From: Acanthosepion pharaonis
Lineage: Eukaryota; Mollusca; Cephalopoda; Sepiida; Sepiidae
Assembly: GCA_903632075.3 (NCBI GenBank)
Contig: CAHIKZ030005576.1
Location: 869,001-933,000 of the forward strand
Direction of reading: 5' to 3'
Length of the DNA: 64,000 nucleotides
Shown piece after piece: positions 57,986 through 64,000 of the stretch; position 1 is the first letter of the stretch; each line of letters opens with the position of its first letter. A program made the translations under genes and the position numbers. The notes under the pieces were generated by a model that was not told the origin of the DNA, searched no databases, and saw only the letters and a program-made list of their open reading frames with translations.

Positions 57986-58205
57986 GAATGGGAAACTGCC
58001 ACGTTCATATTCTTGATACATCTGAATAAGAATTGAGAATCTTAGAATTTGGCAGATTGTAAGATTATGTTAGGTTATCTTTGATTTATGGATTACAAAT
58101 GGTGTGTTTTTGAATATCTAGCATATGTACTGTGTGTGTGTGTGTGTGTGTTTATTTAGAGAGATATATTTCTAAAGAATTAATGGATGTCTTTTTAATC
58201 CAACA

Positions 58206-58550
58206 TTTTTATTACTTCAAAAGTTATTACAGTGGATACTCATATTTGAAATAGACACCCCATTTTTTATTTTAATTTTAAACAGTATGTATTACATCTG
58301 TGCATTTGAGAAATTTTAATAAAGAAAATGTGCTCTCTAGCAGGGATTGAACCTGCATCCTCCTTTGTAGGAGAAACAACCATTTGCTCTGGTGTGCTTA
58401 ACCACTTGACTATAGAAATCATCACAGTTCAGCTTTTAAGATTTCTCAAATGTGCATGCCAATAGACATAATACATACTGTTTAAAATAAAAATGGGGTG
58501 TCTATTTCAAATATAAGTATCAACTTTAATAACTTTTGAAGTAATAAAAA
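58206..58550. repeat. Foldback element with tRNA-like loop
   Basis: The left arm (58206-58322) and right arm (58431-58550) are near-perfect reverse complements over about 110 bases, e.g. ATTACTTCAAAAGTTATTA, TTTGAAATAGACACCCCATT, AAACAGTATGTATTA and CATTTGAGAAAT against their complements. The loop is almost exactly the tRNA-like sequence 58333-58417. No transposase nearby. Confidence 0.8.
58333..58417 (-). pseudogene. tRNA-like sequence with a class II variable arm
   Basis: 85 bases on the minus strand fold as a tRNA. Acceptor arms TTCTATA/TAGAGAG pair 6 of 7 (one G-U). The anticodon arm ACCA/TGGT has a 7-base loop GAGCAAA. The long variable arm CTCCT/AGGAG has loop ACAA. The T arm GCAGG/CCTGC with loop TTCAATC is perfect. 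AGTGGTTAAGC is an A-box; GGTTCAATCCC is a B-box. The D stem is poor and position 33 is A instead of T, so a working tRNA is unlikely. Leu/Ser ancestry is suggested by the variable arm. It fills the loop of the foldback 58206-58550. Confidence 0.55.
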
Positions 58551-59239
58551 AAAATATATACATATAACTTTTAAAAAAAAGATAAATAAAAACTGAGTTG
58601 AAAATAGTTAAAATCTAAATTCCATAATGATACAGTTAAAGTAGAAATAAATAATTCAGCCACTTAATGGGAATCACATTTTGTATTGTGAATGTAGATT
58701 TTGCACTTAACAAATAAAATTCTTTATTTGATGTTGCTGGTTGATTGGTGAAACATATCAAAGTTTTTCCAAATTTCTAAATATGAAAGTGAATAAGTGA
58801 CTGATGATGATCAAAAAAAAAAAACGAAAAAACAACATACTTTAAGTATAATAGGTGTCTGGGTTTTAGTTTTGGCAGTCCACTCCAATATTGCAAGTTT
58901 GAGATAAGTAGTCATGTGCACCACACCCTTGGTGGTTGTTTTTCATGTCTTACCAAAAACAAAAAACAAACATAAAAGAACAAAGGAGAGACTTGCAAGC
59001 GCTTATGAAAAATGTAAATAATATTACATAAAGTCTATAGTAATTTTGGTGGATGACTAAATATTTGCATTTAATAATAACTAGCTTAGACTATTTTATA
59101 TGTTTAGTATCATAAAAAAAGGAGTTGTGAGTTCAAATTCTACTGGAGACAAAGCTGTATCCTTTACAATGATGATGGAGATGGAAGATTCTTCCTCCAA
59201 CCGATTTCTCATAATATTTGACTAATTTTTTTTTTTTTT

Positions 59240-59547
59240 TTTTGATAAAGTTGGAAGGGCTTCTGAAGCTGATAATTTTTCAGCCCTCTCCTGTAAACAC
59301 TTAACATTTTTTTTAAAAAAGTATGTTTTGAAAATCTAACAAATATAAATTTTCATGTTATAACTTCATAACTGCTCCACTTATGGCAATTTTACTCATA
59401 CTGAATTTTAATGGACTCTGTTACTGTATGAATTAATGCTGATAGGAAAGTTGTTATTGGATGTTTTGGGTATTAAGAGCTAAACTAGTTTCATACTAGT
59501 AGACTAGATTATAGAAATATTAGGTGTGTGTAATAAGTTCCTAGAGT

Positions 59548-59588
<41 letters not shown>

Positions 59589-59955
59589 CTGAACATACAG
59601 TAAAAAAAAGTATTTTTCTCCCTACTTTTTAAAGTTGAAAAGGCCAATGGAAGCTTTTTCAAACACTTAATAGAAAGTTACCCCCAAATAAAAAGATCAG
59701 ATTTGTCATAAATGTGCTCATCCATGTGAGAAACAAGAACTTTGTTTTGAATTGTCAAAAATAATTTGATCAAAATTAGGTGGAAGGGCTTCTTACTTGG
59801 TTAAACTAAGAATTTTTCACCCTCTCTGTCAGCACTGTTGACATATTTAAAAAAAACAAACTATATTTTGAAAATCTAACAACTAATAACTGCTTCAATT
59901 ATGACAATTTTGCTCACATACCATTTTATGGCAGATGCGAATCTTTGAAACAAAG
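59240..59955 (+). repeat. Repeated about 180-base unit, two copies
   Basis: GGAAGGGCTTCTGAAGCTG, TTTTTCAGCCCTCTCCTGT, TTTTGAAAATCTAACAA, TAACTGCTCCACTTATGGC, AATTTTACTCATAC (59250-59405) and GGAAGGGCTTCTTACTTGG, TTTTTCACCCTCTCTGTC, TTTTGAAAATCTAACAACTA, CTTCAATTATGACAATTTTG (59782-59925). A 44-base T-run (59540-59583) lies between. Confidence 0.6.
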
Positions 59956-60009
59956 AAATGAGTGCATAGAACAAAGAAAAAAAGAATTTGGCCTAAACAA
60001 ATCAGGGTA

Positions 60010-60250
60010 TCATTGTTGCACAGATAGCATAATTGATATTGGCATAGAAAGTGAAATCACTAAGCTGAGTTCAAGTTCTGATAAATTCTGTTTTATTCAT
60101 TTCATGTTAATGCCCTGGGCTCTCTTGCTGTAGGTGGTAGCCAGTCCAAGTAAAGGAAAACTTTGAATTCAAACTTGAGAAGGACTGTTTGGAGATTTCA
60201 TAGCACACTGTGCACAATTCCTCTGTTATTAGTTATTACAAAAAAGCACC
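60010..60250 (+). mobile_element. tRNA-derived SINE, family A
   Basis: B-box-like GAGTTCAAGTTCTG near 60068; body AATGCCCTGGGCTC, GTAGGTGGTAGCCAGTCC, AACTTTGAATTCAAACTTGA, GACTGTTTGGAGATTTCATA, GCACACTGTGCAC. The head is degraded. Confidence 0.5.
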
Positions 60251-61524
60251 ACTATATATCTGTGGGTGTAGTCTAGTGGTCTAGTCCTAAACTGAACTTT
60301 TAGGCCCTCATACATTGAAATCAACAAGAGAGTTCACCATATATAGTTAATTGTAATAAATCTTACAATTAATATAAGGATTATTTCTAAATATTATTTA
60401 TTTATATAATATATTTATTCGTATTTGTTATTGGAATAAATCTGTGTATAAAATAACTTACTTTTTTCTCTTCTGAGAGTTGTACTATTGATGATAATTC
60501 TACTAGAAATTCCACCCTATGGAGGAGAACATCACTTATTGATTGAATCATGATTCATTAAAATATCTAACAATGAACAGACTTTACTTTAATAATACTT
60601 TTCAGTTATTTTGCTATTATATTGGATTTTTATTGTCTGTAATATGATAAAAATAATATTAATAAAAAGATATTCCATAAATATTTTTTAAAATGTGAGA
60701 GTCAAATTACAGATTTTTTTTAATGAATGAAAGATTTGACTTAATCATCTCTGATTAATTGGGCTGCTAACAGTGAAAAGAAGGGAAAATTAATGTTCTT
60801 AAAAGTAATATTCAAGAATCCTGTAGACATTCTACTGTTTTTATAGTTGGTGAAGTGATCTCTACTTGCTATATACCATTCCTGTTTTTGGTATTGTTCC
60901 TATGGCTTCACTGACTTTAATTTATTTGTTTAGCTGTTTGTGAATGAAAGTAAGTTATAGAAAATCCAAATGACCCTGAAGGAAGTTGATACCAGGAACA
61001 AGTTTACTGTAGCTATGACCTTGAATTTAACCCTGATTTACTTTGGGAAGCATCAGTTTACCAGAAATTGATGCCAAATAAAATAAACTTGGATATTTTG
61101 TACATGTATGCTTGCATTAGAATCTCTTAGATTAGCCTGTGTATTATTTGGTTGTGGATCAAGTTATTTTACTTTCAGATTATCAGTTAGAAATAAAACT
61201 CTGACTTATTTTTTATATAAGCATTAAAAGCTTAAAACTAATCCTGTTTACTCTCTCTCTCTCTCTCTTTTTTAAATCCATACTCTTGAAATTTCCAGTT
61301 GGTATTATTAAACCTGGATTAACAAATGTGTTAATTCTTAGTACCAGTAATGGTACTTGAGATTTCACTTACTAAATTTTATTCATTTGATCCTAATTAA
61401 TTCTTTTAAAAATACAATGTCCTTTCAGAACCTAGGCAATCATAGCTCTCAATATTGGGAAGGATAGTGCAGTGGTCAGACTTTACCATGGTTTTGAATT
61501 CAGTTCTCTTTTCTGGTTTCTACT

Positions 61525-61690
61525 TAAGGCTAAAGAACACGGTCTACATTTCTATTTAACATATAACTAGGAGGAGAGGCAGTGATATTCTTCATAGCTT
61601 TCTCAAGGTCATTTATGCAAAAGTTAATGCAACAAGCTAGACCAGAATTTGAACACTACTTGCAGATCCCACTTTTGGCACCAATAAAAG
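61525..61690 (-). mobile_element. tRNA-derived SINE, family A, minus strand
   Basis: Minus strand contains AGTGTTCAAATTCTGGTCTA (B-box region), GACCTTGAGAAAGCTATGAA, CTCCTAGTTATATGTTAAAT and AGACCGTGTTCTTTAGCC, the family A body. A plus-strand tRNA-like head also appears at 61457-61510 (GTGCAGTGGTCAGAC, GTTTTGAATTC), possibly a second, opposed copy. Confidence 0.55.
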
Positions 61691-62130
61691 TCATGTTGCC
61701 AGAACATTCTCCAGAATAATATTAGTTGTTAATTTCTGTAAATAATCTGTTGTTTTTACATAATAATACTGCTGAAACATTTTTTTTTACCTATTCTTAA
61801 AACTCCTTATATTGTGTTTAAAAAAAACAAAAAAACATTGGAACTAAAGAATAGTACTCATTGAATGTCTTATGAATATGAAAAATACCAAAATATTGGA
61901 TCAAAAGGGTTAAATTTTATTTATCAATACAATAGACGTGACATTTTTAATTTAACTATGCATTTTAAAGATGTTAAAGTATTGAAAACTTTTCTCTTAA
62001 AAAAATATCTATGTTCATTTGAATATTCTAAAAAAAATCTTTATTACCATCAATACAATTTTGAAGGAAATATATTACCAGAAACAGATTTTTGACAAAA
62101 CAAAATATTACCAGCAATAAAAATTTTTGT

Positions 62131-62311
62131 CAGCATTAAATAACCCATTGAGGTTGATATGCCGTAAAACAAAATAGACCAAACTAATCTAAACCAAAAA
62201 ATACATACTCTATTCATACGAATCTATCCTAAAAATGTTGTCGGCATTAAATAACCCATTGAGGTTGATATGCCGTTAAACAAAATAAACCAAACCAAAC
62301 TACCTAACCTT
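62131..62311 (+). repeat. Repeat D, two copies in tandem (period about 110)
   Basis: CAGCATTAAATAACCCATTG at 62131 and CGGCATTAAATAACCCATTG at 62242, each continuing AGGTTGATATGCCGT and an A-rich CAAAATARACCAAAC tail. Confidence 0.65.
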
Positions 62312-62499
62312 TTCTTCATTAAGCTATGACAGTTGTGTGTGTATATATACATACATACATATATATGCATGCACACACATGTGGGTGAGAGAGAGAAATA
62401 AGAGACAATTACTTGGACATGTTTCACTTATCTGGCATGTTTATAAAAATTACTTATAAAAACAAGAAAATTATTTTTTTTTTTTGATGATGCTGGTTT

Positions 62500-62860
62500 G
62501 TCAGTGAAACATGTCATAGTAATATTATCCATTTCTTTATAAGGAAGCAATCAGTGCTATTTGAGGTAAGCTTTTTTTAATTCTTGACTATCAGGCTGGG
62601 ATCAAAGTGTAGTATCTATTCTCATCTCTACTAGTAATGATAATATATTAGTGTTTTTTTTTTTTTTAAAGAAAATATTTGGCATTTATTTATCAAGAAG
62701 CCAGTGCTTTTGAGTTATACTTTTCTTCACTCCCTGGTCCTTGGGCTGGGATCAAAGTGTAGTATCTGTTGTCATCTCACATGATGATATTAGCCATTTC
62801 CTTATAAAGGAACATTTGGCATTCATTGACAGAGCAACTGATGCTACCATTGGTTGAAAT
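62500..62860 (+). repeat. Diverged tandem repeat, period about 154
   Basis: GGCTGGGATCAAAGTGTAGT with ATCT occurs at 62593 and 62746; ATTATCCATTTCTTTATAAG (62522) resembles ATTAGCCATTTCCTTATAAA (62788). Confidence 0.6.
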
Positions 62861-62869
62861 TTATAAAGC

Positions 62870-63840
62870 CTTTCTATTAAAACAATTTTTCAGGAAAATA
62901 GGTTTCTTAAGTTCAGTAATTGTTTTTACTCTTTCCAGTATGGATGGAGACTTCCTTCCTAATTTTTTACTTAAAGTAGTATGGAACATCGACATTTTCA
63001 TTATGTCATTATTTTTGCTTTGAATTATATGCATTATCCATTTTAGTTGTGGCTTTTGTTGTAAGTTCTCAAGTGATGTAGATTCAATTATTTGATACAG
63101 TTCTTTATGATTTTGTAGCATCATTCCACAAGGTTTGAAAAAGTGTGGTCCTGGCTAAGACCTACAGTCTTGTATAATTTTGTCAGATTCTGATCCAACT
63201 ATACTCATATATAACATAGCTAAAATAACTGCTTCATTATAGTCACCATTATAATTATGGTTTTTAAGAAAAGAAAACATACATATGTCTCAGTGATATA
63301 GGTTATGTTAGATCATGAAAATTGTACAAAAAAAAATTAAACCTACAATAAAAATTAGAAACCGTCTTAGTCTTGGAAATTATGGTAAGCCTACATAATT
63401 TGTTAGTAAGACTACATATGTATAATTTTAAGGCTACATATGTCACAATTGCTAGTATAAAATAACCAGAAAATAAGGTCAGTAATCAGCTTTTATGCCA
63501 AAATATGATAAATATTAAAATGCCAGATGTTAAGGATAAAAGTCTCTTGAAAGATTTATAAATAAGAAGAAATGTAATTGTCAATATCTCTGGCTTGAAA
63601 AAGGTGTCAGAATGTAAAATATGCTAACCTGTAAAGATTCTTCCTGTTGCAGAAAGTAATGTTCATATTCAACAAGAAAGCAGACTAGTTAATTATTTTA
63701 TAGCTTCTTGATTCTCAATCACTTGTTGAAATTGTTATTTAGTGTGTGTATATGGTGGGGGCATTTGCTCCTCTCTCTGGCTCAATAGTTTATTTGCACT
63801 TATATTTATAAATAAAAGATAATGGTGCAGTATTTCCACC
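62870..63840. other. No gene seen
   Basis: AT-rich; open frames on both strands at 62826-63124 overlap each other and show no recognisable content. Confidence 0.5.
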
Positions 63841-63844
63841 TTAA

Positions 63845-64000
63845 AAACCTCCTTCCCACAGATGGAATGTTGTTAGCCTCTATCGATATTTTCATGGCCT
63901 ATGGGTGAACTGCATTCCTTGGTTCCTTAAGTTCAGACATTTACAGCTAAGAGTCTCCAGGCCATGTACATGGAGTCAACTTATCCCCATTCTCTTCATA
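63845..64000 (+). mobile_element. LINE C-terminal fragment running off the window
   Basis: SHRWNVVSLYRYFHGLWVN then, in another frame, ELHSLVP-like and the segment GGAGTCAACTTATCCCCATT with CTCTTCATA. The last segment also occurs at 49762-49795, inside the LINE end at 49735. Confidence 0.6.

Larger units (their letters stand above)
9253..64000 (+). other. First intron of the DENND5-like gene (runs off the window)
   Basis: Begins with GTAAGAGA at 9253. No + strand segment downstream could be recognised as the next DENND5 exon: I looked for LCQYIQ-, GENF..PLRRTFKSKVL- and WNPFDQDAV-like translations. Everything recognised downstream is mobile-element sequence. A first intron of more than 54 kb is in keeping with large cephalopod genes. 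The continuity of the intron is inferred. Confidence 0.5.

Noticed and set aside
58333..58417. A functional tRNA gene
   Set aside because: Poor D stem, non-T at position 33 and a mismatched acceptor pair; better read as a tRNA-derived relic.
9253..64000. A second DENND5 exon within the window
   Set aside because: No translation resembling LCQYIQ, PLRRTFKSKVL or WNPFDQDAV was seen. The search was by eye, so a short diverged exon could be missed.
1..64000. CRISPR arrays, operons, ribosome binding sites or viral genes
   Set aside because: Nothing of the kind; the direct repeats here are microsatellites, SINEs and tandem duplications in eukaryotic DNA.

Overview
Animal genomic DNA, most likely from a coleoid cephalopod (octopus-like). 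The base composition is AT-rich, with very long (TA)n arrays, spliceosomal signals and old tRNA-derived SINEs of the kind known from octopus. Fragments of LINEs, mariner/Tc1, Tigger and hAT elements are everywhere. The species call is inference; no sequence search was run. Nothing bacterial or viral was seen.

One host gene is supported. A short coding exon on the + strand (CDS 9159-9252) encodes 31 residues matching the N-terminus of DENND5 (Rab6-interacting protein 1, a DENN-domain Rab guanine-nucleotide exchange factor). It has a good Kozak context, an upstream in-frame stop and a consensus GTAAGA donor. A good acceptor (9101) and an upstream donor (8717/8718) suggest a spliced 5' UTR. No second coding exon was recognised, so 9253-64000 is best read as first intron, at least 54.7 kb long.

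Layout. 1-7950: 5' flank dense in repeats. It holds a Tigger/pogo relic (492-1355), a DD37D mariner (2713-3326), (TA)n arrays with foldbacks, tRNA SINEs, a LINE tail joined to a 5S-tRNA SINE (5630-6000) and a LINE tail followed by a mariner tail (7030-7611). 7950-9252: promoter/5' UTR/first coding exon, poor in repeats. 9253-14740: single-copy AT-rich intron start. 14740-25100: LINE fragments, three DNA transposons side by side (19955-22575), foldbacks and SINEs. 25921-27598: 5'-truncated LINE on the minus strand with a microsatellite inside its reading frame and a SINE-like insertion flanked by a 10-bp target duplication. 31840-32850: GC-richer repeat with a foldback. 34105-35310: SINE and large inverted repeat. 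35461-35900: (TA)n cluster. 41795-50030: LINE 3' ends, inverted repeats and a 5S-tRNA SINE. 51360-55070: hAT-like element, two LINE remnants and a 153-bp tandem. 58206-58550: a foldback whose loop is a tRNA-like sequence. 59240-64000: SINEs, tandem repeats and a LINE tail running off the end.

The most unusual items are the foldback with a class-II tRNA-like loop, the dimeric 5S rRNA/tRNA SINE in two copies, the microsatellite grown inside a LINE reading frame, and a dispersed hairpin family sharing a GCATGAAAC core next to (TA)n arrays. Apart from DENND5, all coding-like sequence here is decayed transposon sequence or chance open frames.
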